DNA of 64,000 bases from Leisingera thetidis (GCF_025857195.1 NZ_CP109787.1:4298878-4362877), one strand, 5' to 3'. Positions 8,396 through 17,297 are shown, counted from the first letter of the stretch. Made by a program: numbers and translations. Notes: generated from the letters alone by a model not told the origin.

Positions 8396-9790
8396 ATGAC
8401 CGTGATCACCAACCACATGCCGACGGCCGAGCTGCAGGCGCTGGACGCTGCCCACCACATGCATCCCTTCACCGCCAATGGCGAGCTGTCGCAGAAGGGC
8501 GCGCGCATCATCACCCGCGCCGACGGCGTGCATCTCACCGACAGTGAGGGCCATCAGATTCTCGACGCGATGGCCGGCCTGTGGTGCGTCAACATCGGCT
8601 ATGGCCGCGATGAACTGGCCGAGGTGGCGGCGCGCCAGATGCGCGAACTGCCCTATTACAACACTTTCTTCCAGACCACCCACGTGCCGGCCATCGCGCT
8701 GGCGGCGAAGGTTGCCGAACTGGCACCGGGCGATCTGAACAATGTGTTCTTTGCCGGCTCCGGTTCCGAGGCCAATGACACAAACATCCGCATGGTGCGC
8801 CATTACTGGGCACTGAAGGGCAAACCGTCGAAATCCGTGATCATCAGCCGCAAGAATGCCTATCACGGCTCTTCGGTCGGCAGCGGATCCTTGGGCGGGA
8901 TGAGCGGCATGCACGCCCAGGGCGGCATGCCGATCCCGGATATCCACCATATCAATCAGCCGAATTGGTGGGCCGAAGGCGGCGACATGCCGCCAGAAGA
9001 TTTCGGACTGCAGCGCGCCCGCGAACTGGAAGAGGCGATTCTGGAGCTCGGCGAAGACCGAGTCGCTGCCTTTATTGCTGAGCCGGTACAGGGCGCCGGG
9101 GGGGTGATCGTGCCGCCGGACAGCTACTGGCCGGAAATCCAGCGGATCTGCGACAAGTATGAAATCCTGCTGATTGCCGACGAGGTGATCTGCGGCTTCG
9201 GCCGAACCGGCAACTGGTTCGGCAGCGAGACGCTGAACATCCGTCCCGACATCATGACCATCGCCAAGGGCCTCAGCTCCGGCTACGCGCCGATCGGCGG
9301 TTCGATTGTCAGCGACGAGGTTGCCTCTGTCATTGCGGGGGGTGAATTCAACCACGGCTACACCTATTCCGGCCATCCGGTGGCCGCCGCGGTGGCGCTG
9401 GAAAATCTGCGCATCCTGGAAGAGGAAAACATCCTGGGCCATGTGCGCGATGTGGCGGCTCCCTACCTGAAAGAGAAATGGGAGGCGCTGTCGGAGCACC
9501 CGCTCGTCGGCGAAGCTAAAATCGTCGGCATGATGGGCTCGATCGCGCTCACCCCGAACAAGGAAACCCGCGCGGCATTCGCCTCGGATGCGGGCACTGT
9601 CGGTTATATCTGCCGCGAGCGCTGCTTTGCCAACAATCTGGTGATGCGCCATGTCGGCGACCGGATGATCATTTCGCCGCCGCTGGTAATTACCCCTGAG
9701 CAGATCGACGTTCTGATCGCACGTGCGGAAACGTCGCTGAATGAATGCTATACCGAACTGAAGGCGCAAGATTTGCTGCACAGCGCCTGA
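8396..9790 (+). CDS. spuC: Putrescine--pyruvate aminotransferase (SpuC family, class III)
   Basis: A 464-residue class III PLP aminotransferase. ILDAMAGLWCVNIGYGR, FFAGSGSEANDT, AAFIAEPVQGAGGVIVPPD and LIADEVICGFGRTG are strongly SpuC-like. The PLP lysine is in IAKGLSSGYAP. SpuC transfers the amino group of putrescine (or other omega-amines) to pyruvate, giving 4-aminobutanal and alanine. ATG at 8396 is preceded by an AGGAG. Its position behind the GntR gene and opposite the Pot operon makes a transport-plus-catabolism unit. Related enzymes use taurine or beta-alanine, so exact substrate is inferred. Confidence 0.87.
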   Translation: MTVITNHMPTAELQALDAAHHMHPFTANGELSQKGARIITRADGVHLTDSEGHQILDAMAGLWCVNIGYGRDELAEVAARQMRELPYYNTFFQTTHVPAIALAAKVAELAPGDLNNVFFAGSGSEANDTNIRMVRHYWALKGKPSKSVIISRKNAYHGSSVGSGSLGGMSGMHAQGGMPIPDIHHINQPNWWAEGGDMPPEDFGLQRARELEEAILELGEDRVAAFIAEPVQGAGGVIVPPDSYWPEIQRICDKYEILLIADEVICGFGRTGNWFGSETLNIRPDIMTIAKGLSSGYAPIGGSIVSDEVASVIAGGEFNHGYTYSGHPVAAAVALENLRILEEENILGHVRDVAAPYLKEKWEALSEHPLVGEAKIVGMMGSIALTPNKETRAAFASDAGTVGYICRERCFANNLVMRHVGDRMIISPPLVITPEQIDVLIARAETSLNECYTELKAQDLLHSA

Positions 9791-9840
9791 TCCATTTCTC
9801 AGGCACCGCGGTCGCGCCGTTTCAGCCCGCGACTCATCCC

Positions 9841-9865
9841 GGCCCGGCAACAGCGTTGCCGGGCC
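9841..9865 (+). terminator. Stem-loop after spuC
   Basis: A perfect 11-bp inverted repeat (GGCCCGGCAAC / GTTGCCGGGCC) with a 3-base loop lies 50 bases after the spuC stop. There is no long T-run, so termination is likely but not certain. Confidence 0.6.
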
Positions 9866-10157
9866 AATTCATTCGGTTCCGGGGGCAAAAGCGTCGTTTT
9901 TGTGCTTGGTTTTGCCAAGTGCGGCGCAAAACATCCGAAGGGTGCCGCAAAGTGTCCGATCCGGTCTGCAGGATCAGGACTAGAGTTCTCCACGGATATT
10001 CTTTTTCGCGTGGGGAGAGGGCCGAAGTATGAATTTCGTACGCTCGCCATTGAAAGAATATTTTTTTCATATCTAGCGCTTGATAGCTTTGGTGTGATTA
10101 ACTTCAAATAAGTGCAGAGCAAATCTGCCAGAATGACAAAACTACGGGGAGCCTGCT
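9866..10157. promoter_or_regulatory. AT-rich control region upstream of the second ABC operon
   Basis: No gene is seen here. The region is markedly AT-rich compared with its surroundings. It contains an imperfect palindrome GTATGAATTTCGTAC at 10027-10041 and AT-tracts near 10060-10075. A weak promoter is possible: TTGATA at 10080-10085, 17 bases, TTCAAA. The regulator is unknown, as no regulator gene accompanies this operon. Confidence 0.35.
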
Positions 10158-11258
10158 TTGGCTGATGCGTCAAACGTTGATGCGTTCGTTGAATTCGAAC
10201 GCGTCCAAAAGAGCTATGATGGCGAAAATCTCGTTGTCAAAGATCTCAACCTCACTATGCCCAAGGGCGAATTCCTGACCATGCTTGGCCCGTCCGGATC
10301 GGGCAAAACCACCTGCCTGATGATGCTGGCCGGTTTTGAAACCGCGACCCATGGCGACATCCGCCTGGACGGGACGTCGATCAACAACATCCCGCCGCAC
10401 AAGCGCGGCATCGGTATGGTGTTCCAGAACTACGCGCTGTTCCCGCATATGACGATCGCGGAAAACCTCTCCTTCCCGCTGGAAGTCCGCAAGATGGGCA
10501 AGTCCGAACGCGAGGAAAAAGTGAAGCGCGCGCTGGACATGGTGGAAATGGGCGCCTTCGGCGGCCGCCGCCCGGCCCAGTTGTCCGGCGGCCAGCAGCA
10601 GCGGGTCGCGTTGTCCCGCGCGCTGGTGTTCGAACCGGAACTGGTTCTGATGGACGAGCCGCTGGGCGCGCTTGACAAGCAACTGCGCGAAAAGATGCAG
10701 TTCGAGATCACCCACTTGGCGCACCGCTTGGGCATCACAGTGGTTTATGTGACCCACGACCAGACAGAAGCGCTGACCATGTCGGACCGCGTTGCGGTGT
10801 TTGACGACGGCCGAATCCAGCAGATCGCGCCGCCGGATCAGCTGTACGAAAGCCCGGAAAACAGCTTTGTTGCGCAGTTCATCGGCGAAAACAATACGCT
10901 GGAAGGCACCGTCAAGGAAATCAACAAGGGTATCGCGCTGGTGCAGCTGGATGATGGCGGGCTGATCGACTGCAAACCGGTCAACGTGTCAAAGCCGGGC
11001 GAGCGTACCCGCGTGTCGATCCGGCCGGAACGGGTGGAATATAACAAGGAACGCCTGCAGAAAGGCGTTCATACACTCAAAGCGGAAGTGCTGGAGTTCA
11101 TCTATATGGGCGACATCTTCCGCACCCGTCTGCGGGTTGCCGGCAATGATGAGTTCATCATCAAGACCCGGAACGCCCCGGACCAGGTCCGGCTGCAGCC
11201 CGGTCAGCAGATCGAAATCGGCTGGCTGCCGGAAGACTGCCGCGCGCTGGACGCCTGA
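10158..11258 (+). CDS. ABC transporter ATP-binding protein, polyamine/opine type (PotA-like)
   Basis: A 366-residue ATPase. It has Walker A GPSGSGKTT, signature LSGGQQQRVALSRAL, Walker B LVLMDEP, the switch His in YVTHDQTEALT, and a C-terminal TOBE regulatory domain from about residue 285. The start is TTG at 10158, supported by GGGGAG at 10146-10151; no ATG nearby fits the family. It heads a four-gene operon. The closest family assignment is the spermidine/putrescine/2-aminoethylphosphonate import group (PotA/FbpC type). The real substrate cannot be read from sequence. Confidence 0.87.
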   Translation: MADASNVDAFVEFERVQKSYDGENLVVKDLNLTMPKGEFLTMLGPSGSGKTTCLMMLAGFETATHGDIRLDGTSINNIPPHKRGIGMVFQNYALFPHMTIAENLSFPLEVRKMGKSEREEKVKRALDMVEMGAFGGRRPAQLSGGQQQRVALSRALVFEPELVLMDEPLGALDKQLREKMQFEITHLAHRLGITVVYVTHDQTEALTMSDRVAVFDDGRIQQIAPPDQLYESPENSFVAQFIGENNTLEGTVKEINKGIALVQLDDGGLIDCKPVNVSKPGERTRVSIRPERVEYNKERLQKGVHTLKAEVLEFIYMGDIFRTRLRVAGNDEFIIKTRNAPDQVRLQPGQQIEIGWLPEDCRALDA

Positions 11259-11272
11259 CCCGCGTGCGCCGA

Positions 11273-11298
11273 ACCCCCGGCAGGTAATGACCGGGGGT
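11273..11298 (+). terminator. Stem-loop between ATPase and binding-protein genes
   Basis: Inverted repeat ACCCCCGG / CCGGGGGT with a 10-base loop, placed between the ATPase stop and the binding-protein ribosome site. There is no T-run. It may be a processing or attenuation structure rather than a full terminator. Confidence 0.4.
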
Positions 11299-11337
11299 AA
11301 CAACTAAATAACCTGATTCAACAAGGAGAGAGTGTTC

Positions 11338-12441
11338 ATGAAACTCACCAAACTGACTGCCTTGGCCGCAACCACTGCGCTGTGCGCACCGATGGCATTT
11401 GCAGCCGACATGGCAGATGAAATGACCATCGTGTCCTGGGGCGGCGCCTATTCCAAGTCGCAGCTCAAGGCTTATCACGAACCCTACTCGGAAAAGACCG
11501 GCGTCAAGATCATCAACGATGAATCCTCTGCCGAGGCGGTGGCCAAGCTGCGTGCGATGAATGAAGCCGGCAATGTCACCTGGGATGTGGTCGACGTTGT
11601 GGCTGCGGATGCGATGCGCCTGTGCGACGAAGGCCTGGCGATGGAAATCGACGCCGATACTCAACTGGCGGCGGCGCCGGACGGCACCCCCGCGACCGAA
11701 GATTTCGGCGATCTTCTGGTTTCGGAATGCTTCATTCCGCAGATTGTTTACTCCACCACCTTTGGCTACCGCACAGATCTGGTCGGTGACACCCCGCCGA
11801 CTAACGTTTGCGCGGTATTCGATCTGGAGGCCTATCCGGGCAAGCGCGCGCTGGAGAAACGTGCGATCAACAACATGGAATGGGCTCTGCTCTGCGATGG
11901 CGTTGCCAAGGACGAAGTCTATGATGTGCTGGAAACCGAGGAAGGCCAGGAACGTGCGCTGGCAAAACTCGACACCATCAAGGACAGCGTGATCTGGTGG
12001 TCTGCGGGCGCCGATACTCCGCAGCTGCTGGCTGACGGCGAAATCGTGATGGGCTCCACCTATAACGGCCGCCTGTTCTCTGTCATCGAAGAGCAGAAGC
12101 AGCCGGTTGCTATGCTGTGGGATGCGCAGATCTTCGACCTGGACGGCTGGATCATCCCGGCCGGCCTGAGCGAGGAGCGTAAAGCCCGCGCGCTGGACTA
12201 CATCATGTTTGCCACCGACACCCAGCGTCTGGCGGACCAGGCAGCTTACATTTCCTACGGTCCGGCACGTGCATCATCCGCTCCTCTGGTCGGCAAGCAT
12301 GCAGACCTTGGCATCGACATGGCGCCGCATATGCCGACCGATCCGGCGAACGCACAGAACACCTTCCTCTACAACTATGAGTTCTGGGCAGATTACCGTG
12401 ATGATATCGAAGGCAAGTTCCAGGCATGGCTGGCTAAGTAA
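11338..12441 (+). CDS. ABC transporter periplasmic substrate-binding protein (PotD-like)
   Basis: A 367-residue periplasmic protein. The signal peptide is MKLTKLTALAATTALCAPMA with cleavage near AFA-ADM. The mature part opens with MTIVSWGGAYSKSQLKAY, typical of PotD-like binding proteins. ATG at 11338 is preferred over an in-frame GTG at 11332 because AAGGAGAG at 11323-11330 is correctly spaced only for the ATG. It lies between the ATPase and permease genes. It differs from the PotF encoded at 6412-7500, so the two systems probably bind different ligands. Confidence 0.87.
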   Translation: MKLTKLTALAATTALCAPMAFAADMADEMTIVSWGGAYSKSQLKAYHEPYSEKTGVKIINDESSAEAVAKLRAMNEAGNVTWDVVDVVAADAMRLCDEGLAMEIDADTQLAAAPDGTPATEDFGDLLVSECFIPQIVYSTTFGYRTDLVGDTPPTNVCAVFDLEAYPGKRALEKRAINNMEWALLCDGVAKDEVYDVLETEEGQERALAKLDTIKDSVIWWSAGADTPQLLADGEIVMGSTYNGRLFSVIEEQKQPVAMLWDAQIFDLDGWIIPAGLSEERKARALDYIMFATDTQRLADQAAYISYGPARASSAPLVGKHADLGIDMAPHMPTDPANAQNTFLYNYEFWADYRDDIEGKFQAWLAK

Positions 12442-12457
12442 GCCACTCTGAAAAGAT

Positions 12458-12484
12458 GCCAGGGGGCAGCAGATGCCCCCTGGC
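12458..12484 (+). terminator. Stem-loop between binding-protein and permease genes
   Basis: A perfect 11-bp inverted repeat GCCAGGGGGCA / TGCCCCCTGGC with a 5-base loop follows the binding-protein stop by 16 bases. The permease genes continue downstream on the same strand. It probably lowers permease expression relative to the binding protein. Confidence 0.6.
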
Positions 12485-12568
12485 TTAGGCCCTTCACAAA
12501 AAGAGCCGTGCAAGGCTCGAAGAGCTCGACTGCGCTTGTCTTACGGCAGGCAAACAACAGGGAATACC

Positions 12569-13840
12569 ATGAGTGACATCACCCAATCCGGCCCGGTTCT
12601 TGCGGCAGACGGGACACCGCTGAAGCGAAGCCTGGCCCGTGCCCTCAGGATGCAGAAACTGCGCGCGCTGATGCTGATCGCACCGCTGCTATTGTTCATC
12701 CTTCTGACATTCATTTTTCCGATTGCGGATATGCTGTTCCGTTCCGTTGAAAACGGGATCGTCGCCGATACCCTGCCCAAGACCGTTGTTGCCTTGCAGG
12801 ACTGGGATCCGGACAGCGGCGAGGCGCCGGGCGAAGAAGTTTTTACCGCACTTGCAGCTGATATGCAGGTTGCCGCGAAGGAAAAAACCCATACCCGGCT
12901 TGGCACCAGGCTGAACTACGAATTGACCGGTATCTCTTCGCTGTTCCGAAAATCGGGCCGCAAGGTCAGCCGCTGGGATCTGGCGGCAGACGCGCCCTTC
13001 AAGGATAAGTTCCTCAGCATCGACAAGGATTGGGGCAGCATCGAAGTCTGGCGGACCATCAGCACCTACACCCCGAAGTACACCAACGGCTATTTCCTGA
13101 ACTCTGTTGACATGCAGAAGGGGCCGGACGGCGCCGAGATGCGGCCTGAAAACCAGCAGATCTATATCACGCTGTTCATGCGTACACTTGTAATGTCACT
13201 GGTGATTACCGGGTCCTGCATTCTGCTTGGTTATCCGGTTGCCTGGATTCTGGCAAATTTGCCGTCCCGAACCGCGAACATGCTGATGATTCTGGTGCTG
13301 CTCCCGTTTTGGACATCGCTCCTGGTGAGGACATCGGCCTGGAAGGTGATGCTGCAGCAGCAGGGGGTGATCAACGACGTGCTGGTGTGGCTCGGTTTCG
13401 TGGCTGATGACGCCCGCCTTGTGATGATCAACAACCAGTTCGGCACCATCGTGGCAATGACCCACATCCTGCTGCCGTTCATGATCCTGCCGATGTACTC
13501 GGTAATGCAGACCATCCAGCCGACTTACCTGCGCGCGGCAAAATCTCTGGGCGCCACCAACTGGACTGCATTCTGGCGGGTATATTTCCCGCAGTCGGTG
13601 CCAGGTATAGGCGCGGGTTCGATCCTCGTCTTCATTCTTGCTATCGGCTACTACATCACGCCGGAAATTGTCGGCGGCACCAAAGGCGTCTTCATTTCCA
13701 ACCGGATCGCCTACCATATTTCATCCTCGCTCAACTGGGGCCTGGCGGCGGCATTGGGCACCATCCTGCTGGCGGTCGTCCTGTTGCTCTACTGGACCTA
13801 TGACAAGATCGTCGGCATCGACAACGTGAAGCTTGGATAA
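12569..13840 (+). CDS. ABC transporter permease with large periplasmic loop (PotB-like)
   Basis: A 423-residue permease. The first membrane helix (LMLIAPLLLFILLTFIFPIA, about residues 33-52) is followed by about 130 mostly hydrophilic residues before the remaining helices, far longer than in typical PotB. The transport domain follows from about residue 205; its EAA loop reads YLRAAKSLGATNWTAFWRVY. ATG at 12569 has GGGAA just upstream; the longer open frame from 12473 is non-coding leader. It is followed 5 bases later by the second permease. The enlarged loop is also seen in some PotB-like permeases of Rhodobacterales and may contact the binding protein. Confidence 0.85.
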   Translation: MSDITQSGPVLAADGTPLKRSLARALRMQKLRALMLIAPLLLFILLTFIFPIADMLFRSVENGIVADTLPKTVVALQDWDPDSGEAPGEEVFTALAADMQVAAKEKTHTRLGTRLNYELTGISSLFRKSGRKVSRWDLAADAPFKDKFLSIDKDWGSIEVWRTISTYTPKYTNGYFLNSVDMQKGPDGAEMRPENQQIYITLFMRTLVMSLVITGSCILLGYPVAWILANLPSRTANMLMILVLLPFWTSLLVRTSAWKVMLQQQGVINDVLVWLGFVADDARLVMINNQFGTIVAMTHILLPFMILPMYSVMQTIQPTYLRAAKSLGATNWTAFWRVYFPQSVPGIGAGSILVFILAIGYYITPEIVGGTKGVFISNRIAYHISSSLNWGLAAALGTILLAVVLLLYWTYDKIVGIDNVKLG

Positions 13841-13845
13841 GACAC

Positions 13846-15021
13846 ATGGCACTGACACCTGTTGAAAATCAAACTCCCGGCTTTACCGCAGCGGTTGCTG
13901 CGGGCGCCGGGGCCATCTTCGGCCTCTTCGTGGGTACCGCGAATGACGCTGGTCTGATCGGGGCTGTTGCCGGTGCGGCGGTGCTGGCGGTCATCGGCTT
14001 TGCCTTCGCGTCGATGATGAGCCAGGAAAGGCCCCTGCGCTGGGCGAGTTTCGCAGTGTTTGCGGTCTTTGGCTATCTGTCGGGCGGGCTCCCGGCTGCG
14101 GTCATCGGCGCGCTGTTCGGCTGGTTTGCCGGATGGTTCATCTTCTGGATTGCCGCTTCACGCTACCGGATTTACCTGGCTCCTTATCTGACACCTGGCC
14201 AAGTGCTGTGGCACTATGCCTTCCGGGTGATTTGCGGCGCGATCTTCGTGTTCCTGATCACCCCGATCCTGGTGGTGATGCCGCTCAGCTTCAACGCTGA
14301 GGATTTCTTTACCTTCACCCCGGAAATGCTGCGCTTTGATCCGGCCGGCTATTCGATGAAGCACTACAATGACTTCTTCACCAACAATGATTGGCAGAAT
14401 GCCTTGTGGAACTCGATCAAGATTGCACCGATGGCGACGATCCTGTCCGTCAGCTTTGGCACATTGGCCGCAATCGGCCTCAGCCAGCCGCATGTGCCGT
14501 TCCGCCGGGCGATCATGGCAATCCTGATCTCGCCGATGATTGTGCCGCTGATCATCTCGGCTGCCGGCATGTACTTTTTCTACAGCCGTATCGGTCTGCA
14601 AGGCACCTACTTCGGCGTCGTGCTGGCGCATGCCGCCTTGGGCATCCCCTTTGTGATCATTACGGTAACGGCAACCCTGGTGGGCTTTGACCGCTCGCTG
14701 ACCCGTGCCGCGGCCAACATGGGCGCCGGTCCGGTCACCACTTTCTTCCGGGTGCAGATGCCGCTGATCCTTCCAGGGGTGATATCGGGCAGCCTGTTCG
14801 CCTTCATCACGTCCTTCGATGAGGTTGTCGTGGTGCTGTTCGTGGGTTCAGCTGGGCAGAAAACCCTGCCGTGGCAGATGTTCACGGGCCTGCGCGAGCA
14901 GATATCGCCGACCATTCTGGCAGTGGCGACAATCCTGGTGGCCATCTCAATCCTGCTGCTGGCCACGGTGGAAATGCTGCGCCGGCGGTCGGAGCGGCTG
15001 CGCGGCATGTCCCCCAGCTGA
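13846..15021 (+). CDS. ABC transporter permease with N-terminal membrane extension (PotC-like)
   Basis: A 391-residue protein. The C-terminal 260 residues are a normal PotC-type permease, with EAA loop LTRAAANMGAGPVTTFFRVQ. Residues 1 to about 110 form an extra Gly/Ala-rich region with three to four hydrophobic helices (for example AAVAAGAGAIFGLFVG and AVIGALFGWFAGWFIFWIA), absent from ordinary PotC of about 260-270 residues. It is co-transcribed with the preceding permease (5-base gap). The extension has the look of a small glycine-zipper membrane domain; its role is unknown. Confidence 0.85.
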   Translation: MALTPVENQTPGFTAAVAAGAGAIFGLFVGTANDAGLIGAVAGAAVLAVIGFAFASMMSQERPLRWASFAVFAVFGYLSGGLPAAVIGALFGWFAGWFIFWIAASRYRIYLAPYLTPGQVLWHYAFRVICGAIFVFLITPILVVMPLSFNAEDFFTFTPEMLRFDPAGYSMKHYNDFFTNNDWQNALWNSIKIAPMATILSVSFGTLAAIGLSQPHVPFRRAIMAILISPMIVPLIISAAGMYFFYSRIGLQGTYFGVVLAHAALGIPFVIITVTATLVGFDRSLTRAAANMGAGPVTTFFRVQMPLILPGVISGSLFAFITSFDEVVVVLFVGSAGQKTLPWQMFTGLREQISPTILAVATILVAISILLLATVEMLRRRSERLRGMSPS

Positions 15022-15042
15022 TCCGCTGCAAATGCCCAATCG

Positions 15043-15069
15043 AAAAGGCCCCGTTCTGCGGGGCCTTTT
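15043..15069 (+). terminator. Intrinsic terminator of the second ABC operon
   Basis: Perfect 11-bp stem AAAAGGCCCCG / CGGGGCCTTTT with a 5-base loop, 22 bases after the last permease stop. The A-tract and T-tract at either side make it usable in both directions, although the facing mltB-like gene is another 78 bases away. Confidence 0.85.
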
Positions 15070-15146
15070 GCTATGCATTGCAATGAAAAAACGCGGGGGT
15101 GAATTGGCCGTGAGGCCATGAGGGGGCTGGCTCCCCAGCGTCCGTG

Positions 15147-16496
15147 CTACCGCAGGCGATGCAGCAGCTGCGGAGACGCGTAGCCATCCGGTGTCAGACC
15201 GTTTGCCGCCTGGTAGGCGCGCACCGCTCCGATTGTCTTGGGACCGATCTTGCCGTCAATGCCTTCGGTGTCAAAGCCCTCGCTGGTCAGCCGCCTCTGC
15301 ATCTCTTCCCGCTCCGCCAGGGTCAAAGCCCGGTCGCCGCGCGGCCAACCGCTTTGGATCGCTGCACCGCCCCTGATCCTGTCGGCCAGATGCCCGACAC
15401 CGATCACATAGGCATCGGCAGTGTTGTAGCGTTCCAGCACAGCAAAGTTCCCGAAGATCATGAAGGCTGCCCCCTCGCGGCCAGCCGGCAGAAGGATGGA
15501 AGCCGGGCCGTGATCGGCCACCGCGCGCCCGTCCAGCCCTTGGACGCCAAGTGCGGCCCAGTCCGACGGGCGTTTTTCGATCTCACGGTCTGCCAGCGTG
15601 TAATCAAACTCGTTGGGAAGAGTTACCTCCACGCCCCAGGGCTGCCCTTTCACCCAGCCGAACTGCTTGAGGTAAGCCGCGGTCGAGGCAAGCGCATCGG
15701 CTGGATTGTCCGACCAGATGTCGCGCTTGCCGTCGCCGGTGAAATCCACCGCGTATTCCAGGTAGGAGGTCGGTATGAACTGGGTGTGCCCCATGGCGCC
15801 GGCCCAGCTGCCGGTCATCTTGCGGGCGGCGACGTCGCCCGCCTGCAGGATCTTCAGCGCCGCAACCAGCTGGCCCTCAAAGAATTCCCCGCGCCGCCCG
15901 TCAAAGGCCAGTGTCGCCAGCGACCGGATCACATCCATCTTGCCGCGGAAAGTGCCATAGCTGCTTTCCAGCCCCCAGACCGCCACCACAACTTCTTTCT
16001 CGACGCCATATTCGGCTTCGATCTGCTCCAGCCGCGCCTGGTGGTCCCGCAGCGCCGCCTGGCCGTTCTTTACCCGCAGCTCCGAGGCGGCGCTGTCCAG
16101 GTACTCCCAGATCGTCTTGGTGTATTCCGACTGGTTGCGGTCGCGCCGGATCACCTCCGGATCATAACTGACGCCGCCAAAGGCGCGGTCCAGCACCGGT
16201 GCGCTGATGCCCTGGGCCAGGGCGCGGTCCCGGAAGCCCTGGATCCACCCTTGGAAATTCAGCTCTGCCGCTGCCGGCTCCGGCGCCACCTCTTTATGGG
16301 CCGCGGGGCGCGCCGCCGGTCTCAAGGCCGTGGCCGTGGCCGCGGACGCAAGCCGATAGCTCTCATCCTGTCCCTCCTGCGTGACCGCTTCCGGCCGCTG
16401 GGCGGGCCTCACGGTATTGTCCGGTGCGGCCTGTGCCGCCATGGCTCCGCCTGCCACCAGGGACGCTGCAACCCATCTGCGCATGATGCACCTCAT
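15147..16496 (-). CDS. Lytic murein transglycosylase (MltB/SLT_2 family) with peptidoglycan-binding domain
   Basis: A 449-residue exported enzyme. A signal peptide (MRRWVAASLVAGGAMAAQA) is followed by a Pro/Ala-rich linker. The SLT_2 catalytic domain lies at about residues 80-365, with the catalytic Glu in VWGLESSYGTFRG and the motif GAMGHTQFIPTSY. A C-terminal PG_binding_1 domain (about 385-445) contains IDGKIGPKTIGAVRAYQ. It cleaves glycan strands to 1,6-anhydromuropeptides in the periplasm. ATG at 16496 is given; an in-frame ATG at 16484 with GAGGTG spaced correctly in front is equally likely and gives a cleaner signal peptide. Confidence 0.87.
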   Translation of the reverse strand: MRCIMRRWVAASLVAGGAMAAQAAPDNTVRPAQRPEAVTQEGQDESYRLASAATATALRPAARPAAHKEVAPEPAAAELNFQGWIQGFRDRALAQGISAPVLDRAFGGVSYDPEVIRRDRNQSEYTKTIWEYLDSAASELRVKNGQAALRDHQARLEQIEAEYGVEKEVVVAVWGLESSYGTFRGKMDVIRSLATLAFDGRRGEFFEGQLVAALKILQAGDVAARKMTGSWAGAMGHTQFIPTSYLEYAVDFTGDGKRDIWSDNPADALASTAAYLKQFGWVKGQPWGVEVTLPNEFDYTLADREIEKRPSDWAALGVQGLDGRAVADHGPASILLPAGREGAAFMIFGNFAVLERYNTADAYVIGVGHLADRIRGGAAIQSGWPRGDRALTLAEREEMQRRLTSEGFDTEGIDGKIGPKTIGAVRAYQAANGLTPDGYASPQLLHRLR

Positions 16497-16546
16497 TATA
16501 CACTGCTCCCCGCCAGTCTAGCGGAGGCGGAGCCCGGGTAAAGAGG

Positions 16547-17260
16547 TCACTCCCTGCATGTGCGGGCCGCCGCCTGCCGCTCCTTCTGCATTTGCTCCAG
16601 CGCGTCCCGCAGCATCGGCACCCGGTGCGGGCGGAAGCTCTGCCCGGTCACTTGCAGCCCCCGCATCCGGTCCAGCCGGAACACCCGCACCGCATCGCGC
16701 AGGCCGCACCAGGCAATCAGCACGGTGGAGCGGTCGAAATAGACCACGCTCAGGGGTTTCACCTGCCGCTCTGTCACCGCGCCATAGCCGTCAGTATAAC
16801 CAAAGCGCACCTCCACCTCGTCCCAGGCCGCCTGCCGCAGGTCCTGTGCGGAAATCGCCGGCGGCACGGGGCGCTCGAACCGGTAGGGGGCCAGCACCGC
16901 ATGGCGCAGCCGGTGCGCCTGCCGCGGCGGCAGCCGCGCCTGCAGCTTGCGCAGCGCTTCGGAGGCCGCAGTGGCCAGTTCCGGGTCGCCGATCAACTCC
17001 ACCTCGCGCAGGCCCAGCACCAGCGCCTCCAGTTCGGTATCGCGAAACCCCATGGGGGGCAGCGCATTGTCCTCGATCAGGGTAAAGCCATACCCCGCCT
17101 CGCCGTCGATCACCGCCCCCATCTCGCGCAGAGTGGCGATATCGCGGTGAATGCTGCGGGCCGAGACACCCAGGCCGCGGCCCAGCTCTGCCGCGGTGTG
17201 CGGACCGGGGCCCAGGCGCAGGGACTGCATCAGCTGAAAAAGGCGGTGGGTGCGGGACAT
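16547..17260 (-). CDS. YafY-type HTH/WYL-domain transcriptional regulator
   Basis: A 237-residue regulator. The N-terminal HTH_11 winged helix (about residues 1-60) includes SARSIHRDIATLREMGAVID, and a C-terminal WYL-type ligand domain (about 135-205) contains VVYFDRSTVLIAWCGLRDAVRVFRLDRM. It starts 84 bases from the divergent GST gene. The perfect inverted repeat TGACA-N5-TGTCA between them is a plausible operator, so it probably controls the GST/DUF1801 pair and itself. Confidence 0.83.
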   Translation of the reverse strand: MSRTHRLFQLMQSLRLGPGPHTAAELGRGLGVSARSIHRDIATLREMGAVIDGEAGYGFTLIEDNALPPMGFRDTELEALVLGLREVELIGDPELATAASEALRKLQARLPPRQAHRLRHAVLAPYRFERPVPPAISAQDLRQAAWDEVEVRFGYTDGYGAVTERQVKPLSVVYFDRSTVLIAWCGLRDAVRVFRLDRMRGLQVTGQSFRPHRVPMLRDALEQMQKERQAAARTCRE

Positions 17261-17282
17261 GGCCTATTCTCTCTACGCCTGA

Positions 17283-17297
17283 TGACAGTTTTTGTCA
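17283..17297. promoter_or_regulatory. Candidate operator for the YafY-type regulator
   Basis: A perfect inverted repeat TGACA-GTTTT-TGTCA lies 22 bases from the regulator start and 47 bases from the GST start. TGACA/TGTCA half-sites fit winged-helix dimers of the YafY/DeoR-like group. The match to this regulator is inferred from position. Confidence 0.55.

Noticed and set aside
8381..9850. A 489-codon minus-strand frame
   Set aside because: Shadow of spuC; no recognisable protein features.
15144..16541. A 465-codon plus-strand frame
   Set aside because: Shadow of the lytic transglycosylase gene, which has a signal peptide and catalytic motifs.
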